A stretch of DNA of 64,000 nucleotides. Source: Corythucha ciliata. Lineage: Eukaryota > Arthropoda > Insecta > Hemiptera > Tingidae. Below, piece after piece: positions 1 through 12,965 of the stretch. The stretch's first letter is position 1. Each line of letters opens with the position of its first letter. The stretch is from positions 21,514,001 through 21,578,000 of the forward strand of contig CM075943.1 of NCBI GenBank assembly GCA_038030265.1, written 5' to 3'. Below the pieces are notes generated by a model, which saw only the letters and a list, made by a program, of their open reading frames with translations, did not search any database and was not told the DNA's origin. Made by a program: the position numbers and the translations under genes.

Positions 1-2128
1 ATTGAAAGCGACGAGAATTTCATTCGAAAAACAAAAAATACGTATACCCCGTTATACACAGTAACCATTTCAATTTTCGCCGGTTATAGTTTAATAAGAC
101 CCCCACACCCCTCGCCATTCCATCATGCTTTACCTCTCAAATAACGAGGCCGACAATTAATTTTACTCACGTATCTGTAGAAAGCTGTGCTCAATAAGTT
201 ATTTTTTTTTTTTCCCCTCACACCCCATAATTTCTTTCTTCTTTCCGAACCCTCCGCTCCACGCTATTTTACTTTCTTTGGCATTTCGCCCGCACCCCAT
301 CCCCCACTTTTCCAGAAGTTAGCTCGAAGGTAGCCTGTAAAAGGCGCGAAGAGCGAATAGAGGCGCAAACCTTTCATGCAATCGCAAAACAGTTCGAGAA
401 ACACGGTGTTCATCAAGTTTAGTCTAATAAACTCGAATGCTATAAGCATCCCTTTGGACTTATGCTGTTTACGCAGGTGAAGCACGAAGCTCTTATAAGA
501 ACGTAGTAAGGGAGTAGAACGGGGAACTATCGAAGCGATTAATTTAATTTTACTAACTTGAAATCGACGAATGTGTTTTGTGGAGGCTTTCTCTGGGAAA
601 AACAGGAGCTAAAACATGCAGGTGGTAAACTCGTTTTAAATACTACCTCACTCTTATGGCTTGGGAGCTACCTCTTAATCCCTTTGAACGTGAGAGGCCC
701 GAAGAGTGTGGGCGTTCACTTGGAAAAACTTCAAAAGGAAGAAACGGGCGAGTTCGCCACTCAATATGTACTACCACCCATAGCATACTATGACCACCTA
801 CGCAGCGTGCGTTACATTAGATGTGGAAGAGGGTTGCCAGTTCATTGGCCAAAAAAGTCTGCGGAGGCTGGAGGATTATCGCTCGAGGGAAGACAAATCT
901 CGAATATAAAATAAAAACAATTAGCATTTACGCATGAAAATAAAATTATCTCGAAAAACTTCTGTGGAGAACGGATAACAAATCTTTAATAATGAATGGG
1001 CATCTAATGACAATTTCTATAGTCAAAGAGGGAAAAAAGGCAGGATTCGGCTAGTTGACAAAGATAATAAATGAAGCATTATAGGGAAAAGCCTCCTTCA
1101 CCGTTTCCCCTTCTTTGACGTTATTAGCAATTCGTTTCAGAAAAGAAAATTTCTGGGAAGATTACGTAGAGTGGAATCATTAACAGAAGGAGAGGAGAAG
1201 ACTACTTTTGTGACATAACCCAATGTCGCCGTCACGCAGATGACCGTACTGATTTTGTTAGACGTAACGTTAAGAGGGGGGGGGATTGAAGAGCTTGGGC
1301 CATTTTTGTTGGGTTGTAAACACACACAAAAAAACAACACAGGATCGTAAAAAGAACCTCATTAGGGATCATCAAAAAAGAATAAAGGCAAGCATAAGAA
1401 ATTGATTTGGAATTTACAAGGTGGGACGCACTAAAAAAAAAGTAACGGCAGTCTTCAGCATTTTGCAGTGAAAACAAGGATGAGTGGGATGCGCACGACA
1501 ATGCATTTCCATCCAGATATGAATAGCAATCTAAGTTCCCCATTCATGAAATCGCGCGAACTGCGTAGGTGCTTGTGAAAATAGCTCGCTAAAAAATTCC
1601 GTCATACACATCGACTATTTCATCGACGGTCCAAGTTCTCAGAAAATTGTTCTATAAACATGAAACCCTTTTATTCACCCTACAGCTACGACGAGTCCAA
1701 CATTTTTCCAATCGACCTCTAACGCTTGTTTTAACTTGGAAAATTTGTATCAACAGTATTTTTAATTCGAGTTCTGTTAATTGGAAGAAAGAAAACGAAC
1801 CCTCTCTTTTATATTATCCTATCCAGAGACAACTATTAATTGTATTTTGTATTAAAGAAATAATTTTATAGCGTTTGAAAGTCCTATAGTATTTTCACCT
1901 TTTCAACAAGTTGTGACGTACTTTCTCTACAAGTTGAAAAAACAAGTATTTTAGTTAATAATTATCATCTGCAAATGATCTCGTCTGGAATTCCAATAAA
2001 GTTAACTCTTTACAAAATGCTGTTGGATGTCATCACACTAACAGCCATCTACCACGCAAATTAGGACACTATGACAATGCGGAGCAACCCTAAGACCCGC
2101 ATCCCCACCAGTAGTGCAGCACGCTCGC
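1..2128. other. Unique AT-rich DNA, no gene recognised
   Basis: Both strands were scanned. Short open frames (up to about 118 codons) show no known domain, no splice-site context and no repeat structure. Homopolymer and purine-rich runs are common. I see nothing I can support as a gene here. Confidence 0.5.
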
Positions 2129-2198
2129 AAAAAACAAACAAACAAACAAACAAACAAACAAACAAACAAACAAACAAACAAAAACAAAAAAAAAACAA
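2129..2198. repeat. (AAAC)n microsatellite
   Basis: About twelve AAAC units run in register, followed by a degenerate A-rich tail. The tract makes the opposite strand read as a run of Phe/Val/Cys/Leu codons that has no coding meaning. Confidence 0.95.
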
Positions 2199-2439
2199 GA
2201 AATGTGTTAGTTATCCTGCCTTTCTTTCTGACTAAAGTCAAGTCGTGGCCGTCAGCGATCTGAGTTTTTCTGAACTCTGGCTGTAGAAAGGAGCCTCATG
2301 TTACAACTTTGGGAAAGAGATTTTAATTTTAGCCAGCACTTTTCACTCAGAAAGTTTCAAAGCGCAGATCATCGTGCATTGCTAACCGCCAGCTAGCTAT
2401 GAGTATGGCGAGAGGTGATATGGAGAGAAACGACCGCCG

Positions 2440-3115
2440 ACAATTCGCGTCTGATATTGAGACAAATCCCTATTTAATGGCTTAGATTGGGAAAAACCCG
2501 TTAATTGCGGCTAAAAGTGAGTAAACACGAATTCTTAGCTTCTGAAGGCAAATTTTTGGCTAAAATTGAGAAAAAGCGCAAATTCATGGCACAAATTGAA
2601 TAAAATGGCTAGCTAATTCACGAGTAAGATTAACACAAATCCAAATAACTAATGCACGGCAGAAAATAAGAAAAACGTTAATTCGCGGCTAAAATTGAGT
2701 TAAAGTGCTAATTCACGGATAAAGTGCAGGCAAACGCCAATAAACGGCCAAAAGTGAGAGATATAGCAAATCGGCGACTAAACTGAAGAAAAATGCATCA
2801 GTTCTTGAGGCCACCAGCACGGCAAGGTATCCTCAAGTTCCTTCAGGCCCTTGGTATAAGGCTACATTTGAGATGGCGCGCAAATATGAAAATCTTGGGT
2901 GAGTATGTGGCAAAAGGTTTGAAAGGGCGGTAATATTCGCGGATGAAATAGTGGAAAAGCGCTAATTCGTTGCAAACAGCAAAAAAAAAAATCACAAATT
3001 CGCGGCTAAAAATGGGAAAAAAGCTCCAATTTGCGGCTATAATTGAGAAAAAGCGCTAGTTCGTGGTTATAAAATTGAGAAAAAGCAACTATAAATCGCT
3101 CAATTCGTTCAGGCA
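2440..3115. repeat. Minisatellite family A, ~28-32 bp unit
   Basis: Degenerate tandem copies of a unit built around GCTAATTCGCGGCTAAAAT followed by TGAGAAAAA. Individual units diverge strongly but the words CTAAAATTGAG and AATTCGCGG recur. The same family, in either orientation, is found at 16965-17285, 18852-20880, 36911-37130, 49400-51060, 55440-56155 and as remnants near 56.6 and 58.4 kb. Confidence 0.85.
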
Positions 3116-3520
3116 ATGTCTTCGTTCGAAAATGCCTTCCTCTGAACTGAGAAATTCGACCATGAAACTGTCAATTTCGTTATTCAAAACTGTATAAATT
3201 TTGTTCTTGGAACTGTCAATTTCATCCCGGAAACCGTCTATTCAGTTCGATAAACTGTCAATTTTTTCCTACAAACTGTCAAGTTCATCCTGGAAACTCA
3301 ATTTCGCCCTATAAACTGTAAACCTAGAAACTGTAAATTTCGTCCTCGTAACCGCCAATTTTTTTCCTTGAAACTGTCAATTTCGTCCTACAAGCTGTTA
3401 ATTTCGTCCTGGAAACTGCCGATTTCGCCCTTGAAATTGTTGATTTCGGCGTTCAAAACTGTCAATTATTCTCTACTACATTACTGTCAATTTTCTCTCA
3501 GAAAGTTTCGAAGTGTCCTG
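3116..3520. repeat. Minisatellite family B, ~20 bp unit
   Basis: Tandem units related to GAAACTGTCAATTTCGTCCT (for example around 3230, 3270, 3365, 3410) directly abut the family A array. Related units (GAAATTGTCAATTTTATGAG) lie inside the hAT-like element at 51395-53642. Confidence 0.85.
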
Positions 3521-3959
3521 GAAACTGATTATTCCAGTGAAAAAGCGGAAATTGAGCCTCTAGAGCACCAACAATGTTATTTATCACGTCCTCGATCATG
3601 GACCACGGATAAAGCATCGGCGCTACTGATTTCCCTCTGTTATTTTTCCGGGCTACGAAGTCTCGTCTCCCACCCGATCGTAAAAACGCCATTCAGAATT
3701 TTAGCCGAACGTCCAAAGCCTTTGTCTATTCCTCGCCACGATTAATTTTTGTCCTCGTTTCACCCCTTCCACGGCCAAACTCCAAGGTCGATTAAAAGAT
3801 CTGCGAATTCGCAGAAACAAGAGCTCACCCGAACCCCAGAATTAGACCTCGGGGCTTATTCAGAAACGTCGGGAAATATGCCGCACGTGTGGTTGCTATG
3901 GCGGCAACATGTCATTTCTTATTCGGAGTCCTTGGATCCCGCTTGCGGCATTTTTTCCT

Positions 3960-4556
3960 TCACTTCACTTCCTTGCCTGCAAAGACAACTCTCGGACGCG
4001 ACTCTCTCCTCGCTCTCCCTCAGACAGACGCGAAGCTGACAACCACTTGCCTTTTTCTCACAAAAGCTAGCAATCCGAATGGCCAGCTTTCTACTGAAAA
4101 TTACACGCTGTATATTCAGATATTAACCACATTCGTAACATCCTTGAAGTCGACACTTTTACAATCTACAATGACCACAATCCGCTCAGATTTATCTTGC
4201 GACAACGCAAAGACAAGCTACCACCTGTTCAAATCAACCAACTGTCTTTCACTGCTGCCGACGCTCTTTCCTGTGCAGATTCGATCAGCGCCCAGTCGTC
4301 TTCACCCGTCAATCTCGGCCACTATTTAACACTCACAGAAAAAGGACAGGGTACTAAGCGACCTCATGGTTCGCCAAACGTTGGCTCCGTCTCACACAAG
4401 TCAACGTCCCAGGAACCGATATCACTCTCATGTGCGACACATCGACGCCTTATATTCGTCTGACATTTTCGTTTCCCAATTATAACTTAAGTCGCCCTGG
4501 TGTCAAAGCCACGATTAAACTTGTCTCCCAGCGTTTCATGCATGATTTCCAATAGA
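3960..4556 (+). pseudogene. Ty3/gypsy pol relic (RT end, RNase H, integrase start)
   Basis: The pieces follow the order expected of a Ty3/gypsy polyprotein but lie in shifted frames. About 3990-4045 resembles the end of the reverse transcriptase palm (SLLALPQTDAKLTT). At 4040-4060 the stretch PFFSQKLA matches the FSxKL motif before RNase H. At 4110-4290 there is IRNILEV, then YNDHNPLRFIL, then ADALS; these are the TDHKPL-type and ADALSR-type RNase H motifs, but the residues between them are missing, so the domain is internally deleted. At 4400-4556 VPGTDITLMCDTSTPYIR and RPGVKATIKLVSQRF match the region of the integrase zinc-binding domain, with the family His of the HPG motif replaced. No LTRs were found. 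Frameshifts and stops show it is dead. Family and order are clear; the subclade is not. Confidence 0.75.
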
Positions 4557-7500
4557 GTTTGAAACGAGACCTTAAAATCCGGGCGGGGTTGGTGCAGAAA
4601 TAAGACGAGATAATGGGTGCCACGTTTAAGGGAATTGCTTCCAGGCAGTGGACAAGACTGTCATTAGCTGACCATTTCGTCCTCAGAAACTATGTTCTAT
4701 GAGAATTGCGCAAAATAATTCTAGAAATTTCATGTCCCAGGATCTGATAAAGAAACAAGAGTAACTCTTTTCATAGCCAAAGATCACGTTTCCCCAAGCA
4801 CCAAAAATCACGTTTCAGCCTCTCAATAATCTCTTTATAATACGAGGGGCAACTACCCAAGTACCCTACAAAAGGGGATAAATTCCTCAGTCTAATCTAA
4901 ACACACTTAGTAGATGACCGACATCAGATAACACATTTCGCGGGCCTTCGACAACTTTTATAGGAAAACATTTGAACGATGAGTGTTTTAATTATTCAAT
5001 ACAATAGTCCACATGCAAAAAGTAAAACTCACACTTCGCAGAAGATGTTAAGAAGATTTTTCTGTTCAATAAAAAGGATTATGAATACCAACCTGTAACA
5101 AAACAAAAGAAGACAAAATGAGCTGAGTGGGACAAAAAGGAAAAACTTAACCTACTCGAATAACAAATATCAGTATAGGTGTACAGAAGGTTTGTATAAA
5201 ACACGAAGAAAATGTGAATGAATTGAGTAACTAAATAACAAATAGTGCAATTTTTCATCTTTAAAAGGACCGAGGGGCGGGTAAGTTTGCTCCTTCCGCA
5301 AAACAAAAAGCAAGGACTGAAAAAAAATGAAAAAATATCCTGCTATATATATATTACTGCCGCCCTCTTTAAACCTCGCCTTTCTTTATTTTCACGGTTT
5401 CTTTGCACATTATATTATATTTACGAATGAAAAGGATCCCAATAAAAACCTCAAAACGACTTCTATAGCTTCATGAGACAATCCTTTCCAATCGTGTCCA
5501 GAATTAGGGATTTGCAGTACACTTCCTTCCTCCTGCTCCGGCAATGAACTTCCCGGACTGAATTCACAGCTCAACTTTTCACCTATAGAACATGTGTTGT
5601 AATGCTAACAAACGTCTGTAGTTTTTTAGTTGTTGAAAAGAAAAATTAATAAACACATAAATTATATAGGTATTTGTTTTGAAATCCAGACCAACGGAAA
5701 TGGGGTTGGTGCCAAGAAATATAACGGCAAAGCGTACGAGGTCCACCGATATGTAAGGAATTGAAAAACAAGGACGAGACAGAATGTTTATGGTTTTCGA
5801 AACCAAAATGGAGTCTATTGAATAATTGGTATTTAGAGAAAAACCTGTTCGTCCAGGGCAAAAAAAAAATGTCAGCAAGATGAAAGTACCAAGACAACGT
5901 CATATTGCAGTATGCGTCACATCCTCCCAGTTATCCGTAAACGGACAAATTTTTTGTATACAAAGTAGACTTCTCCGGAACGTTAGGTAATCAAAGCTGC
6001 GTCAGCGTTTACTCTGGAAAGTTTCCAAACCATCGTCATATCTTCCAGTGGCTCTGGAGTGGCGCAATAAGAGATGAAAAAAAAGGAAAAGGCGACCGCG
6101 GAAAATTCATTTTCTCGCTTTAACAAAACATTACGAAAACGACTTGAAGAGAAGAGGTGACATCGAAGTGGAAAGTTATTCTAAAGGAAGTTTCCGGTCC
6201 TCTCTCTTCGCCACTCAGATTCAAATAGAATTGAATAAGAACTATCCCCTCCCCCACCTCGTCTCTTTCAAAGAGACCGTTCAAGAGGAGTGCGAGAGGA
6301 AGTCAGCAATGGGCACGGTCCATTAAGCATTTTACCCTTCTGCTAAGGGCTCTATTACGAATTTTCTTCTTTTTTTTCAACTTCCAAGGTGGTGTTCAAT
6401 CACCTCATCCTTGCTATCCACTACAAGCAGTTTTCACTTCTTGTTACCTCCAATTCCGAGAAAAAAATGTATTATTTCCTAGAATTTAATCAGTGTGATG
6501 AACATACGGGCACGAATCAAATTGTAGAAGGCTGAGAGTGTAAAATCCCCAAATCAGCTGCATCCAAGTTTCAAGCTCATCAAAATGAGCATGAATACAA
6601 GACATGGTTCATTGTAACAGTCGGATTTACAGTCATGGCTCATGACTTAGCGGCCAACTATACCATGTCGAAGTCGCAGACGGAAAATATTTCTTTTGCA
6701 CCACTACATACCAAGAATGGGGCAAGGTGAGTTGGTAAAAAACCACAGAAATTCCTCATTTTTTTTTCCTCCGTTTTTCGCCTGTAATTTTTGAACGGTG
6801 CTTCCTATATTGGAAGTCAATGAATTGTAGCGTCGAATGAATTGTTAAGCTTGAAAATTCGTCCCAGAAATGAGAAAAACGTGACGAGGTAAGTTGCTCG
6901 CATATAACTAGCTCTCATCGTCAGTCGTGGTTATCAGCCGGAGTAGCGTGGTTATCTAGATGGAAGAGCATGCCTCGTGACTTACATCGCATAAAAGTGA
7001 AATTGCTAATCCACACGAAGTCACAACTTGCTTGAGACTACATATTGCAATTTGTAAACAAAGTCAGCCACAACTCAAGAGTGGCTCGCAGTACTATTAT
7101 GGTCTACTCAGTCACAACGATGTTATATTCCTTATATACCTCAAAATGAAACTCATTTTACCCCAAGCTTTTTGACTTTCATTAATTTTCGTTTTAAGCA
7201 AATTTCCTTCACAAGAAGAGGTGAAGGGTTTGCCCCGGGAGATGAACTACTGTTCATTAATTTAATTGCAACAGACACTCAGCGATAGACTTATCCACAC
7301 AAATTTTCCTCGCTCAATCAAAAGCAAGCTTTGGATATTTTTATTTTCTACCGACAAACTTCTTCATGGCTCCTATATCAACTTGGAAAAAGTCTCTCAC
7401 ACCTCCTCTCCCCACCACCCACAAACTTATATAAAAAATTACTATGATATTGCCGCCACTTGCAACCCCACTCAACCATTGCACCGCGTTCTAAGAGAAA

Positions 7501-10079
7501 GAATAAAGTAAAACGGGTGAGTTGAGTGAGACGAGAGGAAAAAAGTTCAGTTACCTGGGTAACGGTAAAGACACCGGTTCAAGGTGATTCACCAGTCTTC
7601 CGTATGAAGGCTTTTTTTTTTTACTTTTTTAGGGAACCATTTTATAGGGTTATGAACGTATCTCTGAACTTATTCAAATTCATGTATTCTAGATGGTCTA
7701 TACTGCCCACATTTAGACTTCTCTTTATAAATTCGGTTCAAAAAAGTTGAAAACTGTTGGAGGAATGACACAATTAAGCTAAAGAAAAATTAAACAAATA
7801 GCTGGGAAAAAGTACTGAAACTCCTTCCGAGGATGTGAATGAAAAGATTAATGACAGAGGGGGTAACAGTTGAGTCACTTCTAAAAAAGGTTGAAACACC
7901 TTGAAAAATGATGCAATTTGTTTCTCGTCGTGTATTTCCATTGTTCTTTTCACGTGGGGCACTTTTTTCATCTTCACCATTTGCCCAGACCGTAATACCG
8001 GAGGCAAGAGCGTGGTTGAGGCTCCAAACCCCAACATTTTTTTTGGTCCCGGTCTTCCATTCACCACAGTAAATATTTAACAAAATTATAAACTCTTATA
8101 CCTCTTTTCCAGAGAACCACTGGTTATTCGTTTAATTTTCATTTTGGAATGTCGTGAGGGAAGCCTCATCGTTTATTTTAAACATGCAGCATTTTATGAA
8201 AAATTCGCTATACGTTATTGGATTTTATAATACAGAGGTTTCTAGGAAGGAGGAGTCATGGATTCAATGCGAATTATCGGAAAAAAAGTTGTTTTCACGT
8301 CCTTAATTAACTTTCCAATTTATTTATTGGGTAAAACGGTTCGAATCTTGGTAAATACCAAAGGTAAACCGAATGAAAACAAATTTCATTATTCTGCCCT
8401 TTACACACACGAACATCCGTCTTTTTATTGTCTTAATATCCTTTCTCAAAACACACGCAAAAGTCATTTACGAAGCGGTCACCAAACTTGAAATGACGCT
8501 GCCACATTTTGCCCTTCAAGTTTCTATCCCAGGCCCCGAGGCGTTATTTCGTGGTTTAAGTGGCACTTAAAGTATAATACTAGGATATGCAACTTATTTA
8601 AGGGCTTGGGTTTGGGAAAAGGAGTGAGGAGGATGAAAGGTGTTCAATCTGAGAGAGCCATTAACACCGGATCGGGAGGACCGGGTAAATTAATCGTTAG
8701 GGACGCTTCAATGGAAAGACTAAAGTTTTAAACCAAATCTCAATACCTCTCTGCACTCTATATTCCCACAAATTCTCAGCTAAAGGCGCAATCTCGTGAA
8801 CTCATTTCGAGAAAACTCGTCAAGAGTCAATGAGCTTTACACTTGTTGCCCACTTGCTTTAGCAGTTTGTGGGGGGAGCGCTAACTGTGTAAGGAATAGA
8901 CACGGAGTCAAAAGTCAAAAGCTAAGGCAAATTTTATCATTGGCACATCTTGTAAAGAAATTAACCATGCATTCAGCTCTTGCGAAACCGTGAGTTGACG
9001 CATACGATGTTCCGCGTAGTTTCTCTAAATTTGCATTTTACTTATTTTCCGCTCAATTTGATCTATTTTGAAACCGATAAATACTCTCGAAACTTTAGAG
9101 ATGTTATAGCTTTCTGAAAAATACAACAGCTAGATTTTGAGGTCAGAGAAAGTTTCATTATAAGAGCATGACAACATCAAAGCCAGCGGCCCACGCTTCA
9201 TTTCTTCCACGCTATATACATGTTCCTCAGTTAATCAAAGGAAACAAAAGTCAATGTCACGCAGAACCCCAATAAATATGTTATTTTTAGGAATGTTTAC
9301 GCGTTCTAAGAATTGATTCGAAAAACTCTCGGTGTATTTCGACAAAAAAAAAAGTGGCCTCGCGCGTCCAACATACGGAGCAGTTCCATCGTTAATAACA
9401 AAATTTTAAAACTTAAATCCTCGTGAAGCTGAAACGTGATTTTCACTCAGTTATTTCAAGCGTATTATTGATATCCTGACCTTCGCGTACTGAGCTTTCT
9501 TTGTTGTTAGTTTTTATAGCACACGTTATTGAACTTGGAATCCATTTCAAGTTTACTTCCCCATAAGCATACTTATAATTAATTGAAAAGTCTAGACTAG
9601 ATAATAATAATATAAAAATATGCTACATTTCAAAATTATTCTATTAAGGAAATGAATAATAAGATACTAAGGCGTACGGTTGCTCTGCGCGATTTCGGCC
9701 TCCTCCGTCCTCATGTGCAGACCACATGCGTTATCAGAAAAAAAACTGGATTAAATATAATAAGTCTACATTTCACAGACCATTGGCGATCCCCCCACCA
9801 TAATTATGTCATCTATTAGCGGGGAGGGGATAATCGCGTATGAGTTTCTCTCGGTATGAAGGAGTCGTTCAGTTTACTTGACTTAACAAAGTGAAATGGT
9901 GGGCAGGGCGGCAAAATACGACTTTCCGTGAAGAGACAGAAATCCCCCCTCCATCAACACCTATCGATCAAAATTATACAGTTAAGACTGATAATTCTTC
10001 GTTACTGCGGATGGTCTCCTTCTTGGTTATGACCGTGGCTTCGGGACCCTAATTTCGTACATTTGGCACTTATTTATTA
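4557..10079. other. Intergenic DNA, no gene recognised
   Basis: AT-rich sequence with scattered short open frames (up to about 97 codons, on both strands) that show no family motif, no convincing splice pairs and no conserved codon pattern. No tandem array or paired inverted termini stood out. Confidence 0.45.
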
Positions 10080-10504
10080 TGGAAACCATTTTGTGAGTTT
10101 GACCATTTCGAAGTCCAAATTTTGTGGATTATTGATCACTAAACCCAATTTCACGCATTTTACTCACTCAAAAAGCCAACTTCACAGGATTTATTCACAG
10201 GGTTGACTCATTTATACAACCGACTCCGCTGATTAAGCACTATCGAAGTCCAAATCTCACGGCCTTGACACTCAAAGCAAACAACTACGCAGTTTTGCCA
10301 AATCCAGCAATAAAATTTCGGCTTTCACGCGTTACGCCTAAGAGGAATCCACCGGTTTGGCTCTTTATAAAACCAAGTTTTTCGAATCTGGCCCGTCAGA
10401 AACCAGTTTAGCGGGGTCGCCACTCTAAAAAAGCAATTTTCTTGGGTTGTCACACCTTACGGAGCCAGCCTCGCGAAATTGGGTTTGAGCAAGTCAACTC
10501 CACG

Positions 10505-10560
10505 CAGTGGCGGATCCAGCATTTTATCAAGGGGGCAGACATCCAGTAAAAAGAATGATA
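10505..10560. mobile_element. Lone hAT-type terminus in minisatellite C
   Basis: CAGTGGCGGATCCAGC, followed by a GGGGGCAGAC subterminal segment, has the form of terminal inverted repeats of non-autonomous hAT elements and resembles the paired termini at 49132/51204 and 51395/53642. The preceding 8 bp are ACTCCACG. I did not find a matching opposite terminus with that duplication, so this is a single end or a decayed element. Confidence 0.5.
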
Positions 10561-10790
10561 TAGGAGCCGTTTCTTCGTGAATTTCACGTGGTTGAATCAC
10601 TCAAGGGTCAACTCAATGGGACCGTTGTAAAACTATAACACGATTAATTGCGATCAATCCTTCCCTCTTATTTTACATGTGGTGAGAACAAAACCTCATC
10701 AAGTGCTGACCATTTTTTTTAGTTTTACAACGGGGCCAATATCACGAATTCGGACCAGTCTAACCCCCAATTTCACTGAGTTGACTCATG

Positions 10791-10940
10791 AGGTCTATTC
10801 GTTTGTCGTCCCGGACTACTCCGAGCAGCACGAAATTTTGCAACCTCGCGGGTTATCATGTGAAATAATGCGAAAAAATAATGAAAGGTTAGTACTTTCA
10901 GTGCTACCAGTGCAGCTCCGGACGACAAACGAATAGACCT
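10791..10940. mobile_element. 150-bp MITE inside minisatellite C
   Basis: A 24-bp terminal inverted repeat begins AGGTCTATTCGTTTGTCGTC on the left and its complement closes the right end, with one extra C in the left arm. The interior has no coding capacity. It interrupts the ~32-bp array. A target duplication could not be fixed. Confidence 0.8.
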
Positions 10941-11261
10941 GTTGTAACCTGATTTAGCAGGGCTGGCTCCGTTAAAAATCAAAATTCCGAGGGGTTGGCT
11001 AATTAAAAACAAATTTCCTGAATCAAGCAAAAAAGAAGCAATTTCACCGGCTTTTTAGCATTAAACAACCAAATTTCACCCTGCTGATCTAATCAAAAAT
11101 TAAATTTCGTGTAGTCGGCACATTCAAACCTAATTTTGCGGGTCTGACACCCCGAAAAACACAATTTCCGCGGAATTGGCTCATTGAAAACCATTATCGC
11201 GAGGCCCCAAAAGAGTAATTCCTTGCCTTTCACTGCTAAAAAAAAAAAAAGACGTTTTGTT

Positions 11262-11430
11262 GTTTGACCATTGCTATGGCTGGTCCTTTGCTGTGTTTGC
11301 AGCTTTACTGTGGTTAGAGCTTTGCAAAGGTTGGACTTTTGCTGTGTTGTAGTTTTGCTGTGGTTGGACCTTTGCTGTGGTTGGACCTTTGCTGTGGTTG
11401 GACCTTCTTTATGGTTGGGTCTTTGCAGTG
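11262..11430. repeat. 17-bp tandem repeat TTTGCTGTGGTTGGACC
   Basis: Roughly ten units occur; three or four near 11350-11410 are almost identical (TTTGCTGTGGTTGGACC) and the outer ones are diverged. It abuts the end of minisatellite C. Confidence 0.85.
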
Positions 11431-11944
11431 GTTAGATACCGATATCGCGAAGCAATGTATTATTCCGGCAGGCGTCAACCCTAAGCCCAGCTCAGAAGCC
11501 TCGAAATCGCTTAAACTTAAAGCAACACTTGTAGATTCGTAGTCGAATCTGTCCTACCAGGGTTATCAGTACTTTTATTCCTACATATTTACTAGATTTG
11601 AAGTCCCGAATTCGCTATCTTTTTTTGAGTTGAGTAGGTACTATTTTCCTCTTGTGTATATAGGTATCGATTCAAAACAGATGATTCACTAATTAGAACG
11701 ACCGATTTGAAGTCGTTCAGGAAAATATTCAGCTCAAGGGGCGGGAATTCGGGCCTATAAAACTTATCATTCCATTTTAGTGCATTTCATTCTGAAAATG
11801 CACTATTAGTCTCGTCGTGATGGTGGCAAACATGGGTCATGTCATGTTTTTTTCATGTTTCAGAACCTCTAGAACACGAATTCAGTGGTCTCCGGAATTA
11901 TATTTATATATATATTGGTTTATATATTTATTTATTTATAAGCT

Positions 11945-12965
11945 TATGGCCGTTTTCTTGTTAGCACGATAACTCTCGAAGAAATTAATTTAGCGGAACG
12001 CGCTTTGGCACAAAAATCAGTAGTCATAAGACCCCGGTCGGTATTGTATTTGGGCAAAATCGGTCAAGGTGGAGGGTGGGAAAATCGGGATTGAAATGGT
12101 CAAAAAATCACTACAAATCCCGGGTTGATTCTAGAAGCATCATATTCGGTACGAATACTCCATATTAGAGTAGCCTTTGATTCCCATTTTAATTTTTTGA
12201 AAAAGTCGAGGGGGAGGGGGTGGTGCTCCCGGGGTGGAAGTAAGTCTGTGGTCTTGTTAGCACGATTACTCTCGAAGAAATCAATTTAGCGGAACGCGCT
12301 TTGACACAAAAATCAGTAGTCATAAGACCCCGGTCGGTATTGCATTTGAGACAAATTGGCAGTGGTGAGGGGTGATGGGGGGAAAGAGGGGTTGAAATGG
12401 TCAAAAAATCACTACAAATCACCAGTTGGTTCTAGATGCGTCATATTCGGTACGTATACTCCATGTTAGACTAGCCTTTGATTCCCATTTTAATTTTTTG
12501 AAAAAGTCACGGTGGAGGGGGTGGTGCCCCCGGAGTGGAAGTAAGTGTGTGGTCTTGTTAGCACGATAACTCTCGAAGAAATTAATTTAGCGGGACGAGA
12601 TTTGACCCAGAAATCAGTAGTCATACGACCTCGGTTGGTATTGCATTTGGGCTAAATCGGTCGACTGGGATGGTGGAGGGGGGTAATATAGTTTGAACTG
12701 GTAAAAAAATCACTACATATCACCAGTTGATTCCAGATGCATTATGTTCGGTACGACGATTTCATTTTGAAGTAGCCTTTGATTCCCATTAAGTTCAGCT
12801 TAAACAAACCCGGCAGCAAACAGTACAAGGAAGGGTCAAACATTAACGAAACAAATCATGGTCTCAACATTATTACTTGTGGGACGGCTTAGGGTATCCG
12901 TATACGAAATGAGATGCACTCTTTCTGACCGCCAGCTGCCGGAGCGAAATTTTTTTTCTTTACCG
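11945..12965. repeat. ~300-bp tandem array, copy 1
   Basis: About 2.7 units. Each begins near GTTAGCACGATAACTCTCG, passes AAATCAGTAGTCATA and a GGTGGAGGG segment, and ends TTGATTCCCATTTTAAT plus a GC-rich linker. After the last unit a unique flank (GGGACGGCTTAGGGTATCCG ... CCGGAGCGAAATTTT) follows. The whole arrangement recurs in inverted orientation at 37235-38225. A 77-codon reading frame on the minus strand in one unit has a 60-codon counterpart in the other locus, but this follows from DNA similarity and is not evidence of coding. Confidence 0.85.

Larger units (their letters stand above)
10080..11230. repeat. Minisatellite family C, ~30-34 bp unit
   Basis: Degenerate units of the type AACCAATTTCACG followed by GTTGACTCATTCAAA recur along the whole stretch. 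It is interrupted by a hAT-type terminus at 10505 and a MITE at 10791-10940. Family D at 21.1-21.8 kb reads as the same family on the other strand. Confidence 0.8.

Noticed and set aside
2038..2241. Open frame with FVCLFVCLFVC repeats
   Set aside because: Translation of the (AAAC)n microsatellite on the opposite strand.
2440..3115. CRISPR array
   Set aside because: Units are contiguous, degenerate and without unique spacers; this is a eukaryotic minisatellite.
12189..12422. Open frame (CNTDRGLMTTDFC ...) conserved at 38048-38230
   Set aside because: Lies wholly inside the ~300-bp tandem repeat; similarity is explained by DNA repeat homology, and other units are broken.
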